Assembly: GCA_016584305.1 (NCBI GenBank) | Contig: JACEEZ010004786.1 | Span: 94,041 to 158,040 of the forward strand | Direction: 5' to 3' | From: Chionoecetes opilio | Taxonomy: Eukaryota; Arthropoda; Malacostraca; Decapoda; Majidae | Length of the DNA: 64,000 bases | Part shown: piece after piece, positions 37,301 through 47,751 of the stretch | How positions within the stretch are numbered: position 1 is the stretch's first letter | Layout of the letters: each line of letters starts with the position of its first letter | Position numbers and translations under genes: made by a program | Notes under the pieces: generated by a model | The model's database searches: none | Told to the model about the DNA's origin: nothing | What the model saw: only the letters and a program-made list of their open reading frames with translations

Positions 37301-40300
37301 ATGGGGTACATAAGCAGAACCTTGCGTTGACTGATGTCGTCTGGAAACTTGGCATAGACCACCCTCGCCTCGTGCGTCTCCAGGTCAGACTCCACCAGGA
37401 TCTTGCCCAGCCGGATCGAGCGGCAGCAGGAACGCAAACCCTGCCAGGGAGACAGTGAAGAACGTAAGGAAAGCTATACCTATACGCCCGTGAACATAAA
37501 AGAACATAAGAACATAAGGAAGCTACCTATACGCCCGTGAACATAAATAAGGAAGTACCTAATACCTGTGTAACATAAAAGAAATAAGGACAGCTAACCA
37601 TACGCCCGTGACATAAACTAGGAAGCTACTTATACGACCGTGAACATAAAACATAAGAAGCTACCTATTACGCAGTAACATAAAAGAACTATTGGAGCTA
37701 CCATACCCGTGAACATCACATAAGGAAGCTACCTATACGCCCGTGAACATAAACATAAGGAAGCTACCTATACGCCCGTGAACATAAACATAAGGAAGCT
37801 ACCTATACGCCCGTGAACATAAAAGAACATAAGAACATAAGGAAGCTACCTATACGCAGAGCTGGGCAGTATTTAAATACAATTGTATTTAAATACATTT
37901 GTGTATTTATAAATGTATTTATAAATACATTGGTTGCCATGTATTTAAATACAGTATTTAAATACTTTTATGAGTATTTAAATACATTTAATATAAAATT
38001 TAAATACTTTTTTATCAGTTAATTTGGCCATAAACCCGCCCAACTATCTGGCAGCCCGATCTTACAGTGAACCAGTGTTTCCACTTGCAAGGAAATGTCC
38101 TGATTTCAAGGAAATTTAGACCTGAGAAGGAAATTTCTAAGGAAACCCAAAATCTAAGAAATAATTTTTAGTCATGTTAAAATTTTGATGTAATTGAAAA
38201 TGTATTTACAAATGTTTTAAATACAATTGAGATTTATATTTAGTATTTAAATACATTCGTAAAATGTATTTAGTATTTAGTATTTAAATACATTTCCCAT
38301 GTATTTAGTATTTAAATACATTCAATGTATTTTGTGCCAGCTCTGCTATACCTTAAACAGAAAGAACATAAGTAATAAGAAGCTACTATACCCGTGAACA
38401 TAAGAAACATAAGAACATAAGGAAGCTACCTATACGCCCGTGAACATAAAGAAACATAAGAACATAAGGAAGCTACCTATACGCCTGTGAACCATAAGAA
38501 CATAAGGAAGCTACCTATACGCCTGTGAACATAAGAACATAAGAAAATAAGGAAGCTGCAAAAGGCCTTGAGACTTACACGTGGAGACGCCCCCAAGGTT
38601 ACATAAGGGATGCCGGCCTCCCACGTGAATTATTACGTTTACCAACACACTCGCACACACCCACGCCATGTCAACGAGTTCTAATCAATAGCTGGATTCT
38701 AGGGGGCTCTATACTATTTCAAAACTTCCCTCCCCCCCCCTCAAAAACTAAAATTCCTTAACATAATTATAGGGACAATCAGGTTTAGGTAAATGACAAC
38801 AAGAATTTGCTCTGCCATGCGTCTGCGTTTTGTTTCTTTTCTGAATCAGGCGCCGGAGTGAATCGATCAATACCTATCTAACAACTCGAGTAGTCGTGAT
38901 GTAACGGTAATTGACAGACCTCCCAATACTACACACACACACACAACACACACACACACACACACACATTGCGTGACCAAGACCTTTCATTCCTACCGCA
39001 ACACACGCACACACACTCCCAAACTAAATTGGCCCACCCCCTTTCTATATTTTCTTAGTCTTCTTTATAGGGACTGGCAACTAAGCGGGGTTTGTGCTAC
39101 CTCTTTTTGTTATGCCCTTGGCCAGTCCTTTGTGATGTAAAAAAAATATTATAAAAAAAACACACCCGCACTCTTACATTGCATCTGGTGTCATCACTAA
39201 ACAAGCATAAGAAATGCAACCGTGGCAGAAATGCACAACTGTTGCTGAGGTGACAGTAATGCAGCTGTACACCATTAGCAAGTGCCCAGTAGGTGTCGTG
39301 TGTGCTTTCCCTTCCCTGCTTAGTGCGTGAGTATGCTTGCCATGATCATTACACCACGACAGGAACTACCACGTGTAGGTTTTACGGCCTCTTGTAGCTT
39401 CCTTATGTTCTTATATTCTAACTAAATACCTTAAGATGACGTTCTTAAGGAATATCAAATTACAATGGCAATTAAGATACAAAAACATCATTCTTCAACC
39501 TCAAAACCCTCACTACCATCGCCGCCAACCCTTAGTCCGTACCGTCCAACCCAAGGATAATATATAAAGTATGCTATCCTCTATGTACGTACTATCCTTG
39601 GTCCAACCCTTCACCACTGCAGCTGTTACTTCCATCAATAACATAATCAACACTGCCAAAACCTATATATCACGCCACCTTAACCCATCCCCAAGGCCAT
39701 TCACCTCTCAAACCACCTCAGATACATTCTCTTATACAAATACCACGCATTACTTAATCTCACCCTCCAGTCCTCCACAAACTCACCCACGATACCTGCC
39801 CTTCTTACCCTCTTGCACACACGTATTATTACCACCCACATTCCTTAAATAAACTATCAAATCCCAAAGTCCACTCGCCTCAACCCACCCAAGAAACACG
39901 CCTCTCTTTGCAAACTCGGCAACGGTAATAGTCTTATACCTGTTCCATGGCCTCGCCTGAGCGGACGATAGCCACCCCACAGTTGCCCTTCACGAATCGG
40001 AGACCTTGGTAGGAGCATCCTGTAGGAGTGGTGATGGAGCAGTCAGAGTAAGGCAACTGGTTCAGTCCTTCTTCCACCACCAGCCGGATCTGTTTAAAGG
40101 CGAGAGGCAGGGAAAGAGGGTCAGGGGAGAGGCAGGGAAAGAGGGTCAGGGGAGAGGCAGGGAAAGAGGGTCAGGGGAGAGGCAGGGAAAGAGGGTCAGT
40201 TTGGAGGCGAGAGGCAGGGAAAGAGGGTCAGTTTAGAGGCGAGAGGCAGGGAAAGAGGGTCAGTTTAGAGGCGAGAGGCAGGGAAAGAGGGTCAGTTTAG

Positions 40301-40877
40301 AGGCGAGAGGCAGGGAAAGAGGGTCAGTTTGGAGGCGAGAGGCAGGGAAAGAGGGTCAGTTTGGAGGCAAGAGGCAGGGAAAGAGGGTCAGTTTAGAGGC
40401 GAGAGGCAGGGAAAGAAACAAGATTATGGTGATGATGAGATGAGGAGGTGGTTGTGGTATGAGGTATGAGGTATAGGGATGTGTAGGTAAGGAGACAGTT
40501 GAAGAGGACGGGGACAGGTAGATTTGATAGATAGGTAAAAGAATGGTGGCTAAATGGCAAGGTGAAGGGCAGATGGCTTAAGGAGGAGAGAAATGTAGTT
40601 TGTGAAGGGAAATAAATGAGTGGATTTATGGAGAGAACAAGAAAATATGAGGAAGGTTGTCAAAAGTAAAAGCGAACGGAAAGAGTTTGTATTACAAGGA
40701 AAGGTCAAGTAACATGAGACAAAAGAAACCGAGAGAGAAACAAAGCCGAGAGAGAAAGAGATGGGGGATTGATAAGTTTAGCATTGTTACTTGCCGGTTT
40801 GCGTTTAGTTAGCTTAAAAAAAGAACTTAATACGGATTTCCAGTAACGTCACAGAGAGAGATTTTAGCAGCAAGAAG

Positions 40878-40962
<85 letters not shown>

Positions 40963-41888
40963 TCAGACTAGGTAGTACGTTAACTTTCGATCCCCTTAGA
41001 GATTATGATGAAGACTGCGGAAAAAGTTGGCTTACATTTTGACTGACATATCTGTTGCACGACCTTAATGTGTTCTGTTTCTGCGTCAATGCATCCCTTG
41101 CTACCGCCTTCCTTCCCTTGACCTGCCACTTCCATAGCACCCAAGGATCTCTATAATATTATCCTTTAGCATTATCCCTATAGCAGTTCTCCTTCATCCA
41201 CTGTGTATACTGCGTTGCAACTAAGTTCACACAGTAGTAATTATAACAATGACAACAGTTACATTATCTAAGAGTCAAGTTAATCAATATAACCCTAACT
41301 TATGCAGATATATTTGGCAGTATGTAAAATATATGAATGATCAAATAGAAAAATAAACCGTTCATATTTAGACAGGAAATCTGATCGGAAGTCATTCTAT
41401 TTGGCAGTATGTAAAATATACGATAGGAAAAAAAATGGACGGGAAATCTGGTCGAAAATCTCACTTTCTATTCTCTCTTTCCACACACACACACACACAC
41501 ACACGTCAGAGCACGACTTTCACCAGTAGGTTTCGTAATAGTAATAGTATCTGCGAGCATGAGTGCGAGGTAAGTGACGTGTGATACCCGTCGCCTGCCT
41601 ATACATGCTCCGCGCTGCCCCGTCACCGCCACTATTCCTGCCACGCACATCACTTTTCGCCGCTCCACTTGACACTATTACACCCATGAGGCAGGATGAT
41701 ATTATACCTCCATGCAGCTCTATACGCTCCACGCCTCCATGATTACACCCGTATGCACACTCGCCATGTGGAAATCGTGTGTGCGGGTGTGGGTGATTAG
41801 CAAGATTTTCCTGCTGTCCTATTTATGTTTCCATGTATGCGTTAAATGCTCGAATTTCTAGTTTTCCATATGAGACTAGATAGAGGCA

Positions 41889-41935
<47 letters not shown>

Positions 41936-42332
41936 CACAAGCACTCATGTTGAAACGAGAATACACAACAATGCATGCACTGTCAGGAAGGGGGCAAGAG
42001 ATACTCACTAATCTGTCAGCATAGAATTTGAAGTCGCTTCTCAACGTGTTTCTGAAAATGATAAAGACACTCTCTGGCACTCTGCACACAGGCAACTTAT
42101 ATATTCGATAGGATCATGATGATTTTTATAAATATAATTAATACCGAGAACAAGTCAGAAGGTATATGAAAAGCTTTCTTGGGGAATGCAGAAAATGTTG
42201 CAAATTCAACCAGTCTCAAACAGACCGGCGCTGCAACTGGTTTAATAATCTTATCAGACACGACAATGGATTTCGACATTTCGTGCAGACTCAAGAACAT
42301 TTATTTTGAGAGAAGGCGTGATAGGATCTTAG

Positions 42333-42389
<57 letters not shown>

Positions 42390-43055
42390 CTACCTATCGC
42401 GAATGATTGTCTGGAGCTCCTTGAGTTGTCCGCTGGAGGGGATCAGCTTGAAGTAAGGTCCGAAACCCTCCACGGGCTGCAGGTGACTCTCCAACACCAG
42501 GGGGGGGTAAGACTCCTGCGGCAAGACGAGGGGGACACATGGGTACGAGACAAGGCTACGAGCTGCTACTCTCCGCCGGAAATGATAATCACTGATAAAA
42601 GTGTCCTGTTCAAGGTCAAACAAGTATCACCCAAACCTTTCCGCTTGCACGAAAAAGAACGTGGTGTGTGCGAGTCTGATTAGGAATGGACTGCATGAAA
42701 CAAACACTCGGAGAACGTGACCTACAACCTATATCTGAAAGGTGCACAAGACGGTTACACAAACACACCAACCCTTGCCTCGCCTCCATGGTGTCACTCC
42801 ACGAACAGGGTCACTATGACAGTATTCCTTTAGCATTTATAAAAAGAGTGGCGGCTGGCCTATGGGTGGGAGCGGCGGGGAATAGGGTTGGGGGCAGTAA
42901 AGGGTAGCTACCTGGGTGGGGGTGGGGGTGTCGTCCGTGGGCTGCCGCTGTTTGTCGTGCAGGGCAGTCTGGTTATCGTGCAGGGGTGTCTGGGAGGGCG
43001 GCGTCTTTTCGAAGGTGGGGGCCCGGGCTGTGACCACCTCACTCATGGTACCCAT
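34336..43055 (-). CDS. UPRT: Uracil phosphoribosyltransferase homologue (UPRT), complete
   Basis: Seven exons on the minus strand: 43055-42912 (ATG), 42515-42394, 42051-42009, 40089-39940, 37440-37296, 35011-34881, 34410-34336 (TAA 34338-34336). Phases match at every join and give 269 aa (human about 309; the disordered N-terminus is shorter). Motifs in order: GQLKELQTIIRDR, DFKFYADRL, IRLVVEEGLNQLPY, VRSGEAMEQGLRSCCRSIRI, KVLLMYPIMSSGNTVI, IILLNLFSTP, EVHPVAPNHFGQKYFGTD. The fold is a PRPP-dependent type I phosphoribosyltransferase. The loop YPIMSSGNTVI replaces the DPMLATGG-type PRPP loop of bacterial Upp, as in other animals, so uracil-to-UMP activity is uncertain. Two in-frame ATGs open the protein (43055 and 43046); the first is used here. 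An AG upstream of the ATG on the sense strand suggests a non-coding 5' exon. Confidence 0.93.
36059..36324. mobile_element. TTAA MITE copy 13 with internal duplication
   Basis: The segment GAACGTAATTTCCATG...AATATAA is present twice in a row (about 60 bp), lengthening the element to 266 bp. A truncated relative lies at 36455-36528. Confidence 0.8.
36938..37145. mobile_element. CTCGTTAAAA MITE copy 3
   Basis: Complete, forward, in the UPRT intron about 150 bp from exon 37296-37440. Confidence 0.75.
37487..38560. repeat. Tandem array of a LINE-tail-like unit, interrupted by a hAT-like element
   Basis: More than ten variable copies of CATAAGGAAGCTACCTATAC-GCCCGTGAACATAAAAGAA in a UPRT intron. 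The unit resembles the reverse complement of the dispersed LINE 3' tail (agcttccttatgttcttatg). A 489-bp insertion (37857-38345) splits it. Confidence 0.8.
37857..38345. mobile_element. hAT-like non-autonomous element (CAGAGCTGGGCA termini), copy 2
   Basis: Starts CAGAGCTGGGCAGTATTTAA and ends TGTGCCAGCTCTG; about 490 bp, AT-rich inside. Flanks ctatacg/ctatacc suggest a 7-8 bp target duplication. Same family as 16767-17320, opposite orientation. Confidence 0.75.
38934..38968. repeat. (CA)n microsatellite
   Basis: About 17 CA units with one break, in a UPRT intron. Confidence 0.9.
39018..39165 (+). mobile_element. LINE 3' fragment, same family
   Basis: Only the last codons (aaactaaattggcccacc), 3'UTR gggactggcaactaagcggg and A-rich tail. 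Confidence 0.7.
39360..39415 (+). mobile_element. LINE 3' tail, short copy
   Basis: aggaactaccacgtgtaggt plus tttacggcctcttgtagctt and ttatgttctta. Confidence 0.55.
40093..40410. repeat. 25/32-bp minisatellite at the UPRT exon acceptor
   Basis: It starts 4 nt inside the intron side of the acceptor of exon 40089-39940. Three 25-bp units (gagaggcagggaaagagggt caggg) are followed by about seven 32-bp units with TTTAGAGGC. On the UPRT sense strand the units are polypyrimidine (CTCTTTCCCTGCCTCTCGCC) and end TAAACTGACC, where the true acceptor reads TAAACAGATC. Confidence 0.93.
40882..40960. repeat. (AG)n microsatellite in UPRT intron
   Basis: About 38 AG units; (CU)n on the UPRT sense strand. 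Confidence 0.95.
41892..41933. repeat. (TC)n microsatellite 76 bp past the UPRT microexon
   Basis: About 21 units; (GA)n in the UPRT pre-mRNA, complementary to the tracts at 40882 and 42336. Confidence 0.95.
42009..42051 (-). CDS. UPRT: UPRT 43-nt microexon
   Basis: A 43-nt exon bounded by CATTTTCAG and GTGAGT on the minus strand completes the Arg codon split from the upstream exon and encodes NTLRSDFKFYADRL. This matches the conserved helix before RLVVEEGLNQLPY in UPRT proteins. Because 43 is not a multiple of three, skipping it would frameshift the mRNA. On the sense strand it lies between a (CU)n tract (42388 to 42336) and a (GA)n tract (41933 to 41892). Confidence 0.9.
42336..42388. repeat. 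(AG)n microsatellite abutting a UPRT donor
   Basis: About 26 units. On the sense strand the intron reads GTAGGTT then (CT)26, so the tract starts 6 nt after the splice site. Confidence 0.95.
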
Positions 43056-46000
43056 AGTGGCCGTTGGGAACACGCTGCCTCCACTTGGCTAAGCTGGGCT
43101 CAGGGCTCTGTGTATATCAAAGACCGTCACTTAGAGAATGTAGATCAAGCTCAACGTATTACGCATGCACACGGCAGTTGAACATTTATTATTACGTATT
43201 AAGCTGTAGATTCAAATGCTGTAATGATATAGGTACATGTCATAGAATGTGACACACACAGATGCCTACCCCGCGTCAACACGGCTCTGAATGGTACACA
43301 AAATGTCCAGCAGACATCTTTTAAAGCTGATGCTCTGAAAGACCTCTGGCGCGACGAGTGTCTATTGAAGGTTGCTGTGCTCGTCATCAGATAGCAAAGT
43401 CCACCACCCAACACGCACATGCACGGCGTGATGGCTGCACCACCACTGCGCATCACCACCGCCAGCTGCTCGCATCCACCCATCTGTATTCTCCCTCCCC
43501 CTTTACCCCGCAGACAAAGGTGAACGTAGACCCTATCTGGAACGCCCGGGGGGAGAGGGAGAGATGCACTATTCACCCACGACATCATTTGGTGAAATTT
43601 ATCTGCGAATGGTAACTGAGAAAACTAGACGACGCGATCAATACTTCCCAAGTCACGTCTCATTACTTGTGCAATCATTGCCGAGGCCTAGAACACCAAC
43701 GCAGCATCCAGTCCGCTCCTCTCCCCCCACCCACAGGACGTCCCAGTGCACACATGCGGCATGCAGGTGCAGCTGCGAGACCCGGGCGCCCAAGGTCATA
43801 CAGCTACACCTCATGCCTTCTCTTCCTTTCTGGCCTTAGAAACACATCGTGATACAGACCCTACACGCCTACAGCAACGCGACGCCGCCCTTGTACTTGT
43901 AGTGTGAAGAAGCTTAACACCTCTGACGCGAGTGCAGCAGCAGAGACAATACTCGCAATACCCACGCATTCTACACCCTTCCGTCAATCTTCCCGTTGCC
44001 TTTTCTTGCCCCGCTAGGCTAACCGGTCCTGCGAGCGACAAGGAGGGGCAACTTTTTGGTGCAGCGGCTTGCCTTTGGCCATGTTGGGGAATTGTCCCGG
44101 CAAGAGCTGCAGGGTGGGAGGGAGGAGGGTCTTGTACCGTGCCATTGCTCTCCATTTGTGTGGCACAACTATTCTCGTTAACTCAGCAATAGCGTCTTGA
44201 AAGGAGAGTTTAATATGTAGTTCACTCGGTTCTATGCTATTTCATCTACACGTACTATTGTCACAGTATGTTGTCCTGTTGTTGCGGCTGTGGCAGTATG
44301 TATAGCACCTCTAGTAGTGCTGTGTATATACCTACGTAATGCCATCACGCGCAGTGCTGGTCCTTACTACAGACGTGACTGGAATCCATCCAAAGTGGGG
44401 GCTTGCAAATGACTGCCAAACACGCAAGCTTGCGAGTCTACGTAGTTTACTCACAATTTTTGCCGAGGACTCTTTCTATTACCACCACCACCACCTCTTC
44501 CACCGTCGCTACTACCATCCCACATTTAGAATATCACCCAATGAGTGTCAAAGCTGTAAAACTCAAGCTTCTGAACTTGACCAGGAACATAAATTTCAAT
44601 GTAAATTATTGTCTACCGTATACTACCGATCTATAATGTTATCTACCCTTACATTAGTGTGACGCAGTAGATTGAAACAAAATTATGCTATGGTGACCAG
44701 TTCGCGGCCCTGAATAATCTAGACCGGCCATCTGTCAAGAACTTAATTACTAGTTATTACAACCAACTTTTACTGTCACCACTACCTCATTTTACTGCCA
44801 CTGCCGCCATTTCTATTACTAACCCCACCAAGTACTCTGTACCTCAAAATAGCCATCCTACTTTAGCCTACTTCTCGTGCGTTCAATAAATATAAATAAG
44901 TCGGCAGTAAAGTCCCCCCTTCCTGCGTCCGGTGACTTCCTCCTTACGGTCTCGCCTCGCCAAGCAATCACTTCCTTTACCTTCAAGGATTGCTTCCATC
45001 TCATCCCGGAAGCCATGCATCGTGACTACATAATCACTTCCTTGGGTGTGAAACTGTGAATCCGCGACGCCGAGGCAAAAGCGGGTGTCAGACTGCTCAA
45101 GACTCCGCCACCGCACATCAAAACAGTCGACACGCGGGTTTGTTATCACCACGCTATCGGAGGATGATGAAACGACACTAGCGGACGTAAGAGTACAAAT
45201 ACAAATTGTCGAGCTTACCATGCATTCTGAAACGTTACTTCCTATCGAGAGTGTGAACGTGACTACAATGATTCTCAGCAATGATACCGAAGTGCTGCTT
45301 TGTCACACCTTTTTTGCGATTCCTTCACGCCTCCCAAAAGCTTTCACGTTATAGCTCCTCCAGCCATCTACGTAGCGAAAAGGAAACAAAAGTGACAGCT
45401 AGAGAGAAGCGTGAGATATGACCTACTTATCCATGCTATTGCTAGTCTCAAACAGGATCAATGACATCCGGACGCGTTTTCCCGTGCGATAGTAAACTGA
45501 AAAAAAACGTCATTTCATGTATTTTTGTGTTATATAAGTAAAGTAAACCGCGTACTGATGGAACCTCACCAACAATAATATGCCCGCTATAGGCTATATT
45601 TAGCACTCCAACACTACCGCTTCACACCACCCACGCCCCATGGCAATCCGATCCTCGCCCTCGGCCTTGCAGGGGTGTCAGATGGAAGACAGTGTGGCGT
45701 AAGAACAGGGTTTAACAAGGTTGTTGTGTGTGTGTATGTGTGTGTGATTGTTTGTTTGTCGCCGCTATACATGCATTCACACATCCTAATGAAAGCAAGG
45801 AAATACCACACACATCCTCAGTTTTAGAGATCGAATGTTGTGTGTTCACCTGAATAACATAGAGTAAAGGGAGAGTATGGTTGGCGCCGCGCAGCCTTAA
45901 GAGTCAGGTAAATTAATATAGGTGTGTGAGGGCAACGGTAGGGCGGCTGCACGTCATGAAGCACAGCGCGCAGGTCGGTGACGCGAAGCCCACCTTGCCT

Positions 46001-46491
46001 ATCGCTGCCTCATCTCCCTCACAAATGCATGTTCATATACTGAAAACAAAGTGAAGGACTAACTACTGTATGCTTACCACTAAAAAAGCTTCGTGAGTAG
46101 TTAATATAGGTCACCCATACAACAATCGGGTCAGTGTAGCGGCGCAGCACCCCACACGAGAACAAACACACCTGGCGATATCCACGTGGTGACTGCCGTG
46201 CTCGCCCTCCCGTTGCGTGTTTTACCCACAGCTTCCTCAGATACACCAAAAATTCCCTAGATAAGTTAAAATGTCACAAAATTCAATAAAAAAAATCCCC
46301 AATCAAGAAATAATTAGAGATAGACAGAGATAGGTACAGACAGACACAGAGAGAGAGAACACTATATATATTTTTGTGATATAAAATTTTTAAGTTGGTG
46401 TTCTATTGAAGCATTGTTTTATGCCTTAATTTTATTTGTGGACAGCCACAATAATTTTATACTATTGTGACTTATTTTTTCACAATACTGC
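43056..46491. other. Divergent intergenic region, no gene recognised
   Basis: This is the first part of the 4.5-kb space between the UPRT start (minus) and ABCB7 exon 1 (plus). The part 43360-44200 is GC-richer and may hold the UPRT promoter or 5' exon, but no core promoter could be fixed. Open frames here are short and low in complexity; none is recognised. Confidence 0.3.
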
Positions 46492-46860
46492 GCCTCCGTG
46501 GTGTAGTGGCTAAGCACGCCTAGCTACGAATCCGCGGGCCCTGGTTCGAATCCCAGGCAGTCGGCGTGCAGCCCTAACAGCTGTTCATCCTTCCTTACGG
46601 TGTTGGTCGATAAAGAGGTCGGCTACCTGGGGAAATCTGGAGAAGGTAACTGTGGTAACTCGGATGTCACACTAGCCCTGTGTCCCAGGGTAGCGGTTTC
46701 TCACCCATCAAGCTCAATGCTAATGCGACGGAGATGAGCACCGAGGCCACGCGCAGCATAGAGATTTTCCCGGAAAACCTATTTCCCTAGATGTTCCCTA
46801 GATGTGCTCAGATCTCCCGACCTGGGGACAAACTCCCTACAAGTGGCAACCCTTTACAGC
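46492..46860 (+). repeat. tRNA-derived SINE
   Basis: The head starts GCGCCTCCGTGGTGTAGTGG and carries a pol III A box (TGGTGTAGTGG) and B box (GGTTCGAATCC) at tRNA spacing. The acceptor stem ends do not pair (GCGCCTC against CAGTCGGCG), so it is not a functional tRNA. A tRNA-unrelated body follows (tcggctacctggggaaatct). The 3' boundary is uncertain. Confidence 0.7.
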
Positions 46861-47458
46861 GCGTGCTCACAAAAGTAGTTCCCGCACTGCACACAAATAG
46901 CCTCTGGCTTCTCACTGACATGGACATCTCATGCTGCAGATACACCATGCAGTCTTAGAATTGAGATATATTTTAAAAACAAAGTTTCAAAGAAAAAAAA
47001 CATGGTATCATGAACAATTTTGCCACGTTTGAGTCAAAATCTATATTGGGTCATGCATTGCACGAGGTGACTGTCACGGTATTGGGAAACAGAGTGATGG
47101 TCCACGCTTTCCACAAGTGTCTAAATATAGGGGACTTATTGACTAAATTTATGCTCCAAGGAAGATGCCCATTTGCCCAATGCCCAACATTTATAACACT
47201 CAAAACTGTTAACACGTGGGCGCAACCTTTATAGGTTAATTATAGCCATCTCATATATTTCTTGTGAATTCATTTATCTATGCAGTTTCACTTGATATGT
47301 GTCCAGCTGAATAACCCTTTTTTGCAGTGCCAAATCCATCCATCTGCAGATAAGTAAGGTTTGAATGCATTTGGTGACGAAAATTGCACTGTAATGAACA
47401 TTAATTTGGATATGGAGCCTCGCACGGCTTGTCAAGACATTTCTGTGTACTCTGATCC

Positions 47459-47492
47459 CACTGAGCTCTATGATAACATATAGAGCTCAGTG
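47459..47492. promoter_or_regulatory. Perfect 13-bp inverted repeat upstream of ABCB7
   Basis: CACTGAGCTCTAT and its exact reverse complement are separated by 8 nt (GATAACAT), about 60 bp before the ABCB7 start codon. It may be a protein-binding palindrome or a 5'-leader hairpin; function is unknown. Confidence 0.45.
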
Positions 47493-47543
47493 TCTGATCT
47501 ACAGGACATTTTCAGATGTATTCTTTTAAAAGTCCCGCGAGTG

Positions 47544-47551
47544 TGACGTCA
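47544..47551. promoter_or_regulatory. CRE palindrome TGACGTCA overlapping the ABCB7 start
   Basis: A full consensus CREB/ATF site, whose last base is the A of the proposed ATG. The match is exact, but an 8-bp site can occur by chance. Confidence 0.35.
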
Positions 47552-47751
47552 TGAAGCAAAACATTGGACTCCTCCGCGCGGTGATGGCGACGGTGGTGGC
47601 GAGGGGCAGACACCGCTCCCACGGCTATCTGGCGACCACCTGTGCACTGAGAGGCCTTTACAGAACCCTCAGCTATCATGGCGTAAATAAGGAGATTGAG
47701 CACGCTGCCAGGCGGATCATTGCACCATCAGGCATCGCGGTACACAATAAG
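47551..47751 (+). CDS. ABCB7: Probable ABCB7 exon 1 with mitochondrial presequence
   Basis: A 67-codon open stretch begins ATGAAG and ends AAG|GTAGGT in phase 0, matching the phase-0 acceptor at 54246. The peptide is rich in Arg, Ser, Thr and Ala with few acids at its start ([19 protein letters not shown]), as expected for a matrix-targeting signal. ABCB7 N-termini are poorly conserved, so the link to 54246 rests on position, phase and composition. The internal Met at codon 12 is an alternative start. It does not join SETD4 in frame. Confidence 0.65.

Noticed and set aside
43811..44155. 114-aa minus-strand frame near UPRT
   Set aside because: Low-complexity composition, no family resemblance and no splice context linking it to UPRT.
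46492..46575. tRNA gene
   Set aside because: A and B boxes are present but the acceptor stem does not pair and a SINE body follows.
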